Positions 14,541 through 28,600 of a DNA stretch of 64,000 bases are shown in pieces. Positions within the stretch are counted from its first letter, which is position 1. Every line of letters begins with the position of its first letter. The position numbers and the translations under genes are program-made. The stretch comes from Anoplopoma fimbria (lineage: Eukaryota; Chordata; Actinopteri; Perciformes; Anoplopomatidae). A model generated the notes under the pieces. It had not been told where the DNA came from. It searched no databases and saw only the letters and a program-made list of their open reading frames with translations. The stretch is taken from positions 12,624,976 to 12,688,975 of the forward strand of contig NC_072467.1 of the NCBI RefSeq assembly GCF_027596085.1. The letters are read 5' to 3'.

Positions 14541-15183
14541 ACGCAAATTGCAAATGAGTATGAATAAAGCAGCGGGGTGACTGTTTTCATGTTCAGCAGT
14601 TGTCTGTTATTCAAGTCAAACATCACAACACTTATTTGCAGTCGCCGGGTGTGTTGTGAATGACAAATATCCTGTAAATGAATGATAATGGCTTGTTTAG
14701 CTGTAGCCTGCCTACAGCGCCTCTGCTTCATCCTATTTCCTGATAATATCGCTGGCCTCAGCCTCGCTTGCTGACCCCTCTGCCGTTCTTCTATTTCTAT
14801 TAATCTTTAATGGCGGGTAAACGGACCGGCGCCACACACTGACCGACGTGGCTTCCCCACCTCATTACTGTCCTTGAGGAGAGAAAAGGGAACAACAAAA
14901 ATCAGTCGTTTGTCAGAAACGTATCGAGGATGTGGACTTTCTATAATGTTTGTAATGCTTCTCTGTTATCTGTTTTGTCTGCTCCGAGCTGCTTCAAGCC
15001 TCCGTGAATTCCTGTTCTTTAATTACGGAACGAGATGGACAAGATGTGGCTTCCCGTCTAATGGCGGCCATCTTCCCCGGGCTGATGGTTTTACCCTAAG
15101 GGTGCAAAGCCGAGGCACCGCCGCCGCAGAGAGTTGTTTTTTTTACCTTGTCTGTCAGGGGCAATCTCATGTAGCCTACAGTG

Positions 15184-15185
<2 letters not shown>

Positions 15186-15235
<50 letters not shown>
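15186..15235 (+). repeat. (CA)n microsatellite
   Basis: AC run, followed by a further short CA stretch to 15248. Confidence 0.93.
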
Positions 15236-15236
<1 letters not shown>

Positions 15237-15376
15237 GGCACACACACTGCTTGCTGATCTCAACAAAGGTCTGTGACACGGTGACATTTGGAGGTAGATG
15301 AAATGACCGGCAGGGTTGTGGAGTGCGGCGCTCCATGTTTTACTGCTTGGGGACAAGAGCTCTTAAGACCTGAAAA

Positions 15377-15488
<112 letters not shown>

Positions 15489-17562
15489 TCTTTGGGACCT
15501 CAATACCTGCTTCAATACCTTTCTATTCATGTCCCTGCTCTCTGGGTGCTCTGCTCCGCGGAGCCTTTCAGGTCCTCGATGGCGTTGAGGCACTACAGGA
15601 CCCAATCAAATCTCCGTCTAAAGCCCATTAAGAAGCTGGACCCGGGGCTGTCGAGCTGTAAAATGTATAATTTAAAAATCTTATTTTGCTACCGCTAGAA
15701 GAAAACTTCATATCTCAAAGAAACACGCTTTTCCCTCCCCCCTGGGAATTAAGTAACACATTCTTATTTTACCCATGACATGGATGATTGATATGAATTC
15801 ACAGAACATGGGAAAATGGATTTCACTGGTTTGCATATCTAAACAATCTGTAGAGGATTGTGGGAGGTGTAGTATGACAAAAAATGAACAAAACGAACAA
15901 AAAACCCAAGCGGTTGTTTCATAAACGTAAAAGCATGTGATCACAGTAAAATCACAGCTTTCCCCAGGAACAATACTGTTTCCTCAACCCCCCCAAAAAA
16001 GAAGTGGTAAATGTAAGTCTTTCTTTAATTCTTCTTTGCATTGTGGGGCTCATGGGCTTTCTGAAAGCGACTCTCACTATGGTGTTACAGTAACAGTATT
16101 CATCCTACAGTCAACAAATCCCATGAAAACACCACAACCAGCAATGAATTGATCCAATTGCCAAGTTTTGACTGTGTAGCCAAACCCTGATGTGTCTCCT
16201 CCCTCTTTGCCATAAAGCTCCATGTCTACAAAAACGACTAAAAACACATCTGTTGCACTGGGTGATATGTTCCTTCAATATGATAAACGTTGGCATTGTA
16301 GTTTCTTTTGACTTGGTCCAACGTTCACCATCCTGCTGTAAATGCTCACTAGACCATCAAATGTGTATAAATCCACAGCTAAAAATAATCCCACCCAGAA
16401 GACAGTATTTCCTTCTGTTTGAGTAACATTTTCTCAAAACTACAATGCCCAGCTGTTTTAAGAAGTTACTAAGCATTTTTCAAATGTGAAATGACATAGT
16501 TGTGATCAGTTTTTAAAAACTTGGTGAGAACAAATGGACTTAACAGTTCGTGCCATACACAGAAGCAAAGTCAGAAAACACAGAATAAAGCACTTTTGGT
16601 TTCTTTCCTGAGAACAGAAAAAAACTGTCACAGTTTTCATTAAGTTTCTCCTTTTTGTTATCAAAATACACTGTGTAGCATCCCTGACATTTACTTTTAT
16701 GAAAATGTCACAGGTTGCTTCTATAAATACACGATAGAGTTGTAATAAAGTCATTTTGGCTTCTACAAATAGGCTATATGAAACTTATTTAATTGTGTAC
16801 GCCCAAACCTCAATTACTTTATAGAACAAGAACAATGGAGCCATCAATGCAGAAGTGCCGCTAAAAATTGCCACATTTTATGGCAGACATCACAAAATAT
16901 TGGATATTTCACCCACTTTCTATTTTTGGATAACAGTAAGTTACTGGTTATTACTGACACTGACTTGGGCACATGCTTAAGAAACCTGCGCAGGAAGAAC
17001 ATGCAAAATCCACACAGAAAAGCCCTGCCCAGAACGGGGATCGAACCCTTAACTTTCTGGCTGTGAGGCAAAATACAATAATTAAATAAAAGACCACATC
17101 CTGCTTTCTCAGAAGCCCCATCTACCCTCCCTTCCCCAAATACTTTTTGCACTGTCCCTAACTTAATCGCTCTGTTAGCTGCCGCAAATTAAGACATAAA
17201 CCTTTATCATCTTGCAGAGTTCGTTCAGCCTCCACATTGCACCACGTCGCCTCCGTGGCTTTCTGCCGTTCTGCTGAGTTTCTCTCTTTACAATGCCCTC
17301 ATCAGAGGCTGCTGTCAGAGCCAACAATGCTCAGAGTGACAGCTGCCTTCGCCGGCCTCGTGCCGCCGCCGAGTTTAAGTTACAGCCGCCATTGATTCTC
17401 TATGGGGCGCTGCCTGCCTGGGTTAGCACACACAATGCCAGGGCAACAGTGTGGCTGCATTGTCCGGGTCACAGCGCTGAGCAGGAGAGTGACAGCGTGT
17501 ATGGCCGGCAATGAGTTCATTAGACCTGCACTGCTCTCCTTTCTTTCTCCCTCTGTTCACCG

Positions 17563-17564
<2 letters not shown>

Positions 17565-17607
<43 letters not shown>
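17565..17607 (+). repeat. (TC)n microsatellite
   Basis: Uninterrupted CT run. Confidence 0.93.
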
Positions 17608-17611
<4 letters not shown>

Positions 17612-17721
17612 GGCGAGGTGTGCCCTTCTCGGTACTCATTAAAGTCCAGTATGAACCACTGAGTTACAGGTATTAGCCAAGGAACATTGAAGATCGCCAC
17701 ATAAGGACATGCCGCCTGGTT

Positions 17722-17825
<104 letters not shown>

Positions 17826-20783
17826 GCCGAACACACACAGAATGACACATTAGAAATTAGCTCCACGTCCAGTCTGCCTCTAATTCTCACATTAAAAAAG
17901 CATATTAAGAAATAATGGGCTCCCCACAGTTCACATAACTTACTGGCCCCTAGTTATCTCCGTCTCTCTGTCTTTCTGGAGGACTTAGGTCACCGCACGT
18001 ACTCAGACTTGAGCGGGAGAAAAAGAGCTCGGAGGGCGGGAGTTTTTGGACTATTATTCTCCCAGCCCTGGTCCAACAATTATGGGCAGCCTGCTGAATA
18101 CTTCTATGTCATTAGAGCGGGCTAAATTGTGCTCTTCACTTTGGGATGAAGGTCCTTTCACTCAGAGCCAAAGACAGCAGTGTTCAGGGACAGGCAGGCT
18201 TTCATTTCTCTTCTGGTGATGTTCGGTATAAGACCAATGTTCAATTAGCTTGTCAAGGCCAGTTAGTGAAATGTAATTCTTACAGAGGCAATGGTATGGG
18301 CGCTTTTAAAAAAAAATCATATTCCATTATATCCGATATGAATAATTGCCCTTTACATATACGGTAAGATAATTAAATCGTTAACCGCTCGCCCATGATG
18401 ATGATTTCAAACAGGCCGCAATGTTAATGACGTGCAAAAAAAATGAAGAGAGCCTCTCGAGTTCATCTTAATTCACGCTGCCACTTCATACAGACGAGGC
18501 TCTTGATGTGGTGGTGATGCACGGGGGCTAAGCATTATTACAAACCAAAAAAATGAAGTCGTACTGTGTGCAGATGACATGACAGAGAGGGATGGACAAA
18601 ATAACAGGTGTACTGTCTAATGTGATGCAATCCGACTCCAGCGGGTGAAACCCTCGCCGCATAAAGAAAAGCCCTGGCGTCCATAGTAAGAGTACCGCAG
18701 TGAATTTTGGTTCAGTATCACTTTATGCTCTACGGGTGTGGGCGTTATTGTGCGTCCGGATCACTCTCCCGCCTTCATTGAATCTCAACTCACATTCCCT
18801 CTTGTGAATCAATGTTTTTCATTTTAAAGTGAATTGATGAATAGTTCAAGGACGTCCCTTAGTGCAAAATGCACCGAAATAGCGACACTTTGACCAAAAC
18901 CTTTAATTTTGTTATCTGAGAGAAATCTGATGACAAGCCTTGGTTGATAACCCAGGTTTCTTATGTCAGAAGTGAAAGGGATGTTTTTTTGTTCGTTTTC
19001 ACTTGTGCACGTGTTGTGAACAGTTGGCGACTTATTGAGCAACGACACAAAGATTAAACTGAATTTCGGGGTCTAAGCTGAACGGTTAAAAGGACCCGAC
19101 ATTGGCCCCTCCTAATTTTTCTGTGTCTCTGCTCTTCTCTGATAACGCCCAGGAGGGACTCTCGCATTAATACCGTACATTTTGTCCGACTGGCAGAGCC
19201 TTGATGCTCGTTTTTTTAACGTTTCATCTGACGGTCGACCGCTGCCTCCTGGGACTCGTAAAAACTCAAATGCCACGAGGGCAAAACGTGACCGGCCACG
19301 AGAACACAAGGGGTCGTTACGATGGTTGCTGTAGCAGTAAAAAACGACACGCACGAACCGTCTCTCTGAAATGGATCTGCAATCAAACCAGAGCTTCTCT
19401 TTGTCTAAATCTTAATGTCGTATGTTACAGAAAGCAATATGGAAATATAACCTTTGGACTTCAGAGGAGTCCTGAATTTTTGTAAACACACAAATATGCG
19501 GCGTACATCCTCTCCTCTTCTGTCCTTTCACTTCCCACTTTTCCCCTTTCCTTCCATCCCTCTCCCTCTTGACTCCTTTCCTTCCCCCCTCCCTTTTATC
19601 TGCCCTCTCCTTCCAATCTATTTTCTCTCTTTTTTTCCTCACCCTTTAACAGCTCCCGCACTCTCCCTCCTCTCTCACCTCATCCACAGTTCCGGTCCTC
19701 CCACCTTTTTCACTCCACCTGCGCTTATCGATTTTGTGTTAGTCAATTCGGAGCCCTGGTGGGGGGAGGGTTAATGACCACTGAGCGGAAGTGAGCAGAG
19801 CCGGACGTGGCTACTTCCTGCACAGTGTGGCGGTCGTTTCATCACCTGGGGTCATTTGTCCAACACCCACCCCCACCTCCACCACCGCCACCTCCATCCC
19901 CAGTGGTCTGCTCCACTCCTCCTCCCCCATCTCTTCATCTTTTTTTTCGTTTACCTTTCCTGTCTCTCATTTTCTCTCAACCTCTCGGGGTCTCTCTAAA
20001 TACCACGCAGGGCTCCAGACAGAGAGATGACGGACCATCAAGGGTCGCCACAGGCTGATCATTAGCCGTGCCCCGTGGTTGACTTCAATTAGCCTGCAGA
20101 GACACTGGGCTGCGGTTAGAACGTGCAGTCAGGTGGGCTTTGCGGCTCTCAGACTAACAGTAATTTTATTTCCTTTTTGCCGGAGACGCACACACGGAGC
20201 GGCCGTTAATTAGACGGAAAGATTCAAACTTTTAACTTTCATTTTGTCGCCCTTAGATTCTGCAGAGGCTCTGGAGTGGGATGTTGTTCCTGAGCAATTG
20301 ATAGTAAGATGGTTATAATGACAACTAAATATAGAACTGTGTTAACGTAAGTACCGAGCTGGTTGGTTTATTCAGTTTTTTGGAGAAGCAGTCAGTCACT
20401 ATTTGCCTTTCCTTGGGATGTTGTGAAGCTGGAAATAATCCTGATTGACTCTTTCTACATATTTTGACTGCTATTATTGAACAAACTGAGTCAGTGAAAA
20501 TGTCACTGAGCATGGTGGCAGTTGATGAGTAGGAGGAGGAGGAGGAGGAGGGAAAATCTGTGGGGTGGGCAAAATGGCATGATGGGGAAATGGAGACAAG
20601 AAATCAAGGGCGAGACAGAAAAATAAAATAAATGAAACAAGGAGAGTGAATGCCAGCTTTAAAAACCCAACAGACAACTCTGGATTATCAACAGCGGTGA
20701 ATCATTGTCAGAAATGTATGTGTGTATAGAGGGAGGGGGGGGGGGGGGGCAATTATGTGTGACTCCCCCTTCTCTGGCTACAT

Positions 20784-20784
<1 letters not shown>

Positions 20785-20820
<36 letters not shown>
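20785..20820 (+). repeat. (TC)n microsatellite
   Basis: CT run 40 bp after a poly-G stretch (20732-20749). Confidence 0.9.
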
Positions 20821-20824
<4 letters not shown>

Positions 20825-21159
20825 CCCCCTACGGCGGCCCTGATGGGACACAACCTTTCATTTGCTCATTGCGGTAATTGGTGTATGTGAGGGGGAGGTA
20901 CATGTGTTCGGCTCCCCCTCTGCGTCTGTCAGAGAATTAGAAAATGGAATTCTCTGAAGAGCAGTGTGCGTCTGCCTCCCTCATCCAAGATGACACATTT
21001 TCATTATTCGCCCCAGCGACAGCACAGATTTCTCTGTCCTCTGGCCACCAGCATACATTATGATTTGCAATTCTGGAGATAATTTTCTATTACGATTAAT
21101 TTTCGCAAAAGTACATTTAAGCAAATTGATGTTAAATTAAAAGGTTCTGCAATTAAGTA

Positions 21160-21161
<2 letters not shown>

Positions 21162-21254
<93 letters not shown>
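21162..21254 (+). repeat. (TG)n microsatellite
   Basis: Uninterrupted GT run, opposite in orientation to most repeats of this intron. Confidence 0.95.
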
Positions 21255-21255
<1 letters not shown>

Positions 21256-22339
21256 GCTACAGGTCCTTCTCAGCTGGGATGAAAATAATAAATGATACCA
21301 TCTCTTTACAGCGCTCAAATTGGTTTACAAATTAATTAGCCCTATGGAGTGGGCTAAAAAGGAAATACAAGTATAGTAATGCCACATTTTCCTATTTTAA
21401 AGCAAATAGCACGGTGGGCGTATTCATAATCGGTTTTTTTTAAGTTGTATTTTAGGAACCCATAGAATTCTTATTTTTTTCCATTTCCTAATTTGTAATG
21501 CAAAACATGCAGTATTGCATCAATGTGAATACCTGCTTTAAAACTCTACTTTCGTGGCTGCATAACGCAATAGGCAGTAAAAAAAACATTATAATATTAA
21601 TAGAGTACTTGGCTATTATAAAACCTTGGAAATGAGCAGTCATCACAGAAACATTGATGAGAAAAAAAGGGCTGGAAGTTTTAGGACTCTTAGCCAAAAG
21701 ATGTTACAAATATATAAGATGCAAAATATTAATCGGATTCCTTTTTAGGCTGATTTTCCATCACTGTCGCAGGCCTTCAATAGAGCACATTCAGGTGGGC
21801 TTCTGCACTCTAGGTTAGGGAAATCTAAAGGGCAGGAGTCCTGTTTCCTGCATACACTTTCACAAATCACTCTATTTGAGTCCAACTAAGAACATGTTAC
21901 ATGCATTTTGTTTGTTCTCTTCACAGACACAGAGTGAGGGACATTCAGTGGAAATGAGGTCTTAATTGTGAGAAATAATAGCCCTCACAGTGCCACTGCT
22001 GTGCTGTCATCATGTAGCCTTGTTTTGCGGTAATTACAAGGGCTCAAGGCTATTTTCATGTTTGAGAAATGCTACAAATCCATGTCAGGATGGATATAAA
22101 TTCCCCCTGCGCGACTGAAGCGATCAAACACGGAGCACAGAGCGCAGCCGTCTAAAATAATCAGAGGGTTAAAAAAGCATCTGGGAAACAATATCGGGCA
22201 TATAAATAAATATTTAACCCCTTTGGCAGCCTGTTGAAGAGTGAATCAAGGATTCTGTGATCTTCTGGTCATGGTTAGAGAATCGCTGAGGGGGAGAACA
22301 GAGAACACAGCCAGACCACTGACCTCTCACAGAGGGAGC

Positions 22340-23420
22340 ATCCTGTACACGGCGGCCTGAGACCAGGGGCTCGCCGCGGGGAAGAGGGGGAGGCAGCGAG
22401 CGACGGCGGGGGCGGTGGGCGGAGAGAGGGGGAGGGAGAGCAGCGGGGAAGGTGAGGTGGAGAGGCGAGGGGGGAGCCCTCGAGAGGCGAGGTCATTGGG
22501 TTAGGGGGAAGGAGCGAGGGGCGGAAAGAGCAGAGGGGCGGGGGAGAAGAGGAGGGGGGGGGTCGCCTTGTTGAGGAAGGGGAGAGGTGAGGGAAGTGGT
22601 GTAAGAGAGGTGCGAGGTAGAGGAGGGAGAGAGGAATAGGTGCTATGTCGGGATTAAAGCTGAAATGAGCGACATATGGAAAAGGTGAAAAGGAGGCGGA
22701 GCGAGGTGGCGAACAAGGAAGGAAGGAAGGAAGGAAAGACAGAAAAAAATAACATTTTCTTCCTAACTTCCCCTAAGACCCCATCATGTACCTGTCACCA
22801 GACTACAACCTAATTAAATCCCAACCGGACAGACCAGAATCAGATCAGTTCAGACTGCTTTCTGTAGTACAGCACAGAAATAAACTCACCCATAGCAGGT
22901 TTAAAAAGCAGCTTGGTCTGCAGCCCACCTGTCAATATGGATTTATGAGGATACTTTTAGCCTGAACGGCTGACTGAATGAGCGCTTCCTGTCAATATCA
23001 ATTATCCCATAAATATTATTAGTGGGAGCGCGCGTGCGTGCAAGCAAACTGAGGGAGAGGAATCCGTGAGATGTGTTGAAAATGTCAGGTGGAGCTCTGT
23101 GCCTATGTTAATGCCGGGTGGAGAGGAAGTTTAAAAGGTAAATGGGCATTTTTTTAGGGGGGTGGAGGGACGGAGCTTATGTCTGTCCTTAGATATAGTG
23201 GAGGAAAGGTGTTTGTGTGTATTTGGGGGGGGGCGTAGCTTTAAGGACAGCGGGATGCCTTGCGAGGTTAAAGCGGGTTGTGGAGGATGGAGTGACAGAC
23301 AGGAGGGAGAATAGGAGGGCAGGCGCTGCGTGTGGAGGAGGGGAGGGCGGGGGGAGGGAAGGGAGGGAGCCGCGGAGAGCAGCGGGGGAGGTGAGGTGGA
23401 AGCAAGGTGGCAGAGTGGAG
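22340..23420 (+). repeat. Two G-rich blocks with a shared repeat
   Basis: Blocks at 22340-22720 and 23150-23420 are rich in GGGG runs (G-quadruplex potential). Both contain a near-identical phrase: GAGCAGCGGGGAAGGTGAGG at 22438 and GAGCAGCGGGGGAGGTGAGG at 23377. The blocks are separated by unique AT-richer sequence. Confidence 0.6.
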
Positions 23421-24640
23421 AGTGCAAGTCGAAAAAAAAAAACTCACAGGTTCACAATTTGATTTCTAGCTCTCTGGCCAGACGTCAAGCATCATTTCAT
23501 TTCATTCTACACCCTGTTTCTTTTTTTTATCCTCTTCTTGTTGACTACATCTTTTCCCTGACCCTAAACACAAATCTTCTTGGAGGGCAGAAGCGGTAAA
23601 GAGCTCCTTGTAGGTCCGTCTGTCCTTCACTGGACCAAAAGCTTGTTGTTATGTAGGAGATCGTTTGAGCATCACTACTAAATTTGAATTTTTAACTTCC
23701 TGACAAGAAGTGTATATCCAGTTTAATTTGACTGAATCTCCAGCGTCTCAATTTTAACAATTTAAATTTAAAGTCCTGCACCAATATTTACCTCAAGTCT
23801 CAATCATAAAGTAAATAAATTACAGTAACTGTTAAACACTCTAAAAAAAACCACAACTAGTTTCGGACGTCTTACATGAACACAAACTGCCAAAGTTAGA
23901 AGAGTTTGGAGCTGAACAGCTCAGCTGGAAAAAAAAAGACAATGTCACCCATTTCCGCGCACCAATCAGGATTGAGCAAAATCTGAATCAGTGGTGACAG
24001 GTATGGGGTCGTATGCTTCAGTTTCCAAGATCAAATCTGATTAAATCACAGTTTTTTGTTTTTTTTAAATCACAGTTTTTGAGCGTTAAACTCTTGGTAA
24101 ATAAAACTTAAGAATGTTTTTTTTCCCTCGAAATCTAACTTAGTTTGTTGCACATTTATTAATGAATATTCAAAATATTCAAAAGGGCTTTGAGTTGTAT
24201 ACTGTATTCTGTAGCTTTAGAGGGAGAGCTCTAAAGTCTGAAATAAAGATGAAGTATTTAGGTAAGGCAGGCCTAATGTAATCCGCTATTGAGTTGCATT
24301 CTGGAAATTGAAGAACATTACTTTTTTTGAAGCTTCACTCATATTAGGAAAAAAAATCTCTGCTGCAATGATTTCTTTTTTAAATCTATCTCATGCAAGT
24401 CCCCCAACATTACGGAACTTCAGTACTAAATTGCTGAAATGCCCCTTTGATGTTATAGAGAAAATTTTACGTTGTTTTAAACTTTAACCCCTGTTCCATT
24501 CTGAACCCTAAACGCAGCGCCAGATCCTAAAGTAGCAACTTGATAGAGTGATGACCCACAAAATGAACTATTTTTCTTATTATTGTTACAAAGAACTTCC
24601 TCTTTCAGAAGAACTAAATCACACTGTCTCCCATGAGGAC

Positions 24641-24644
<4 letters not shown>

Positions 24645-24708
<64 letters not shown>
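24645..24708 (+). repeat. (CA)n microsatellite
   Basis: Uninterrupted AC run. Confidence 0.94.
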
Positions 24709-24709
<1 letters not shown>

Positions 24710-24891
24710 ACACATCAGTTCAGACAGGGACATTAAGATAAGGTTTTGCGCTCCTGCTGGTTCTCACCGGCGGCCACAAACACCTGTGCGTTGTGTGCAA
24801 CAAAGGTTCCTAGCAACAGTCGTCGAGGAGAGACATCGTCAGGATGCACACCTGTTTGATCTGCCGGGACCCTCTGTGATAAGTGGCCCCG

Positions 24892-24905
24892 GTAACCATG
24901 GCGAC
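24892..24905 (+). promoter_or_regulatory. RFX X-box-like motif
   Basis: GTAACCATGGCGAC differs from the X-box at one position. It lies inside the candidate pri-mir-7 intron. Confidence 0.3.
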
Positions 24906-25036
24906 CAGGATATGGGATGGATCCATGTGGTGCTATTGAATGGCCTTGGATTATAAACACACACACACCAACACACACACATAAATACGGAGACACACAA
25001 GGACACACAAACTTAGGAAACACACATCATGCTTGA

Positions 25037-25043
<7 letters not shown>

Positions 25044-25082
<39 letters not shown>
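25044..25082 (+). repeat. (CA)n microsatellite
   Basis: Uninterrupted AC run; shorter CA stretches precede it at 24956-24981. Confidence 0.92.
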
Positions 25083-25086
<4 letters not shown>

Positions 25087-25689
25087 TGGGAGAAATAGCA
25101 AACAAAGAACACAAAATCACACAAACCAATTGAAGTCGTGCACATAACGAGGCAGCAGATGATCACCTCAGAGCACGTGCGCTTTCACACCTGCATGCAG
25201 ACTCGTAACAGAATTCACACATGGAGGAACGTGCAAAAAAAGGGTCTTGCATTCAGGGAGAAAAATAACAACAACACACAAAAAAAAAATGGATTCATAC
25301 TGGCCGAGTGCAAACCAGAGAAACAAAAAAAAAAGGAGATGACAGATGGCAGACATGCTGACGGTTACTCACGGCGTGCAGGTGGACGAGGAAGCACTTC
25401 GCCTCTCGCTGAAGAACTCCACATCGACCTTGGAGTGAAAAGTGTGAATTGTTAACCGCAGTAGTCATTCACACAAAACAATAAATAGGCGTATGAATCT
25501 GCTCGCAGCAATACATAATTATCTGCATGTTGCATTTGGTGCCGACTGAAAGGCCTGATAGAAAATGCAGTCAAATGTGAACAATGCTGCATGATGCTCT
25601 GCGAGCTTTTCCCTCCGCAGAACATCCCCGTCTGATACACCAGAAAGTGAATAGTTACCAATTAAGACGTGTGAAACTGTAAGAGCTGT

Positions 25690-26110
25690 TCTGCTCTGTG
25701 CTTCTGTGCAGTGTATTCAAATAGATGTCATGCATCTGCACAGATTAACCTGCACTGTTCTGAACAAATGTCGCGTTAAAGATGCGTATGAATGAATTAA
25801 TACGGTTGTATTGTATTTACAATGCAAGGTAATTAGCACATAAATGTTTTTTGCATTGTTAATCGGCAGATCTTTAATTATATTTCCCCCCTCGCCTTGT
25901 TATCCTGAAAGTACCTGCTATCGTGCTGGACAACTCTTTCAAATGAATTGCAATCTAATCTTGTTTATCTGCTTTTTCTCCAGATTAATAATAGAATTGA
26001 AAGATTAGAAATAATTCAATGAAATAAATCAATAAAAAGATTATTTTATTTTAAATTAGGAGTCACAGCGTTTAGCGAACGAGAGCCTTCATTCTCACAT
26101 GCTGCATTTA
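25690..26110. promoter_or_regulatory. Candidate conserved enhancer block
   Basis: Unique sequence dense in homeodomain-type cores (AATTAAT, TTAATTAT, GATTAATAA, CAATCTAATC) next to GC-richer phrases and free of recognised repeats. This is the look of vertebrate developmental enhancers. Conservation cannot be tested here, so the call is a guess from composition. Confidence 0.25.
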
Positions 26111-27019
26111 AAACAAATGCTGCCTGTAGTTTGTACCATAGCAACACACAGACATCACTCATGCGTGATTCAGATCGTGTCTCTGACCTTCCAGTTTTTA
26201 CAGCATGAACCTTTATTTGCATGAATCCGTATTTCCCTTTATGCCGACAGTCCTTTGTCGGCTCTATTGAAATAAATCCTTTCTTATCATTGTGCGGCGG
26301 GGCGAGCCTGACAGCTCAGATGCTACAGTCTGTCAGAGGACAGACAGACAGACAGACAGTCACATCCTTTATTCTATGAGCCAACAGTGATTCACAACCT
26401 GCATGTCGGGAGGGCCGAGCGGCTCTGGCTAAACGGCCTTTTTCTGCTCCGTTTAGAACAACTTGTCTTTTCTAAAGCAACATTTTTTCTCAGTATGGGG
26501 GGGGAAAACAATGATTGTGACTCAGTGAAAGAGAAAGTAGCGAAGGTTTAGTAGCTTTTGGTTCTCCGTTTTTTTTTAAAGTGTGTCCTTGTGTTCACTT
26601 CCGTTTCCTCTCAAACTACTTATAATTAGGATATCCAACCATCTGTCAGTCAAGGATGTGTTTAATTTATTCACCTTTCAAATGAGATTATTGAATACAT
26701 TTCTAGTCAGATTGTTGTAAAGAAAAGATTAAAACTGAAAAAGAAATCACCTTCAACTTATTAACTTATAAGATAATATTTCCCATTGGGGGCCAGAAAA
26801 TATCTTTATTAAAAACTAATATTCTCCTATCTCCCAGTGAAACAATAATGTGACCTGTGGCAACTTCATTAAAGCTTCTGCACTTGTTTTTTTATTTGAA
26901 AAGAATCAACATAAAAAAATAGTTAGCTTTAGTGTTGATAGAATAGAAACACACTGTGAACGGAAGTTTACATTTTTACATTCATAGTTAAAAGTTTTAT
27001 ATAATCAAAATGGGAAATT

Positions 27020-27600
27020 ATTATATATTTGCTGTAGGCGGGGCATGTCAGTGATTGACAGTTGAACGCTTATAGTAGACAAACCTGCGCTTTAGCTCTC
27101 AACAGAGTTTTGTCACGCATACTGTGAACCGGTCTTTCGCATGTCAATACGTTTTTTTCGAACCGTTTTTGTCGGGAGTACTTTTCCACAGAACACAAAT
27201 ATTACGCTTTTCACACCTCGCATAAAGGCATCGACCAATCATGTGGTGCGGAACGGGCATATTTGAAACGCACGCTATAGAGTGCAACTTTATTACTCCT
27301 TTCAACCTTGACAAAGACAGCCCATACCAGATCCACTTCTTCCTTTCTCACCTTTCACAATAAAAGCCCTAGACATAGACGTAACTCCAGATTGAACTCA
27401 AATTAATTCAGAGCATTTTCGCTAAAAGGAAACTCGATAAAATAGCAAACAGAAGTTTAGGCTACACAACAATTTCACCTCAGACAGACTGACAGAATTG
27501 CTCTGGGTCAATAGCGGTTGCTATCGAGATATTCGCAGCACTTCCCATTTTGTTTTGCCCATTTTTGCCAGAGTGTAAAGGCCCTAAGGGGTTCACGAGC
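27020..27600. repeat. Possible old dispersed repeat
   Basis: More CpG-rich than its AT-rich flanks, beginning near GGCGGGGCATGTCAGTGATT and ending near AGTGTAAAGGCCCTAAGG. It is non-coding. The family is not recognised and the edges are uncertain. Confidence 0.25.
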
Positions 27601-28489
27601 ATCGTCATTGAATGCAATTAATTAATTTGCAGGTACGTTTTTACGATGTTTAAGGTGCTGTAGCTGACTAGCTAAATGCTAACTTACGTTAGCGGTGCAT
27701 TTGGCCGTTTCATTTGAGTGTCTGAATTCTGAATGTGAAATATTTTCATTAGATAGTGGCATCATTTCTGCAGGTGATCCTGTGATGCAGTGAGTTTCCT
27801 TTTACAAATGATAAACTTGTAAACCTGTAAATAATGATGAAAAATTATTAGGATTTAAAAATGTCCAAAGTCTCAGTTATCTGCTAACTACAGAGTCAAT
27901 TATTGATTGCCTGTAATAAAAGGAGAAGTGCATCTAAATCATGAGGATACCTTAAGATAAAATGAAAAGGTTTGATAAGCTGTAAGAGAATAAATTCTTA
28001 GTCTTTGTGGACGGAGAACAAACAGCATTCTGACTGGTAAATGCATGAGAGTAAAATATGAATACGTCCCTTTTGAGTGCTGTACGTAGAGCAGGAATAT
28101 ATGGTGTTGCAAAAAAATGCTATTTAATTTTGGTTGGACATTAAACTTCAATAGGAAATCCACATAAAAAGACGTCACAGCGTTCAGTTCAAACCCTGGA
28201 AATCTCCAGGACACAACATAACATTCGGTCAATATTTGCACTTTAATATTGAACTTTCTTGTTAAAACTGATCTCATCCAACACATCATTTTGATTACAT
28301 TCAAACATTACAATTTTTTTTCTGTCTTCTCATTAGTGTTGAAAGTCATTGTGCAAATGAAACACTGACTAGCACCTTCAGTTGAATATGTACTTATCTG
28401 AATGTTTTAATTAATTTCTTTTATCTTTTTTTATCTTTTTCTCACTGTGCTTGTTGTGTTGCGCACCCTGATTTATTAATTATTTTTGG

Positions 28490-28600
28490 GGTTTTAAATT
28501 AAGAACAAAAACTCCCGCACACTGGCTTCTTCACTTGCGTATAAATGTATTTTAGTCACGACGTTTCTGTGCGTAGACCTTCATCAGGTTATTTTAAATT
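28490..28600. repeat. Fragment of a dispersed fish repeat
   Basis: It contains CCCGCACACTGGCTTCTTCA and ACGACGTTTCTG, then ACCTTCATCAGG. I recognise this combination as recurrent in teleost genomes. The class is not certain. Confidence 0.4.

Noticed and set aside
13902..14546. Long Ser/Phe/Pro-rich minus-strand frames
   Set aside because: Artefacts of a polypurine tract.
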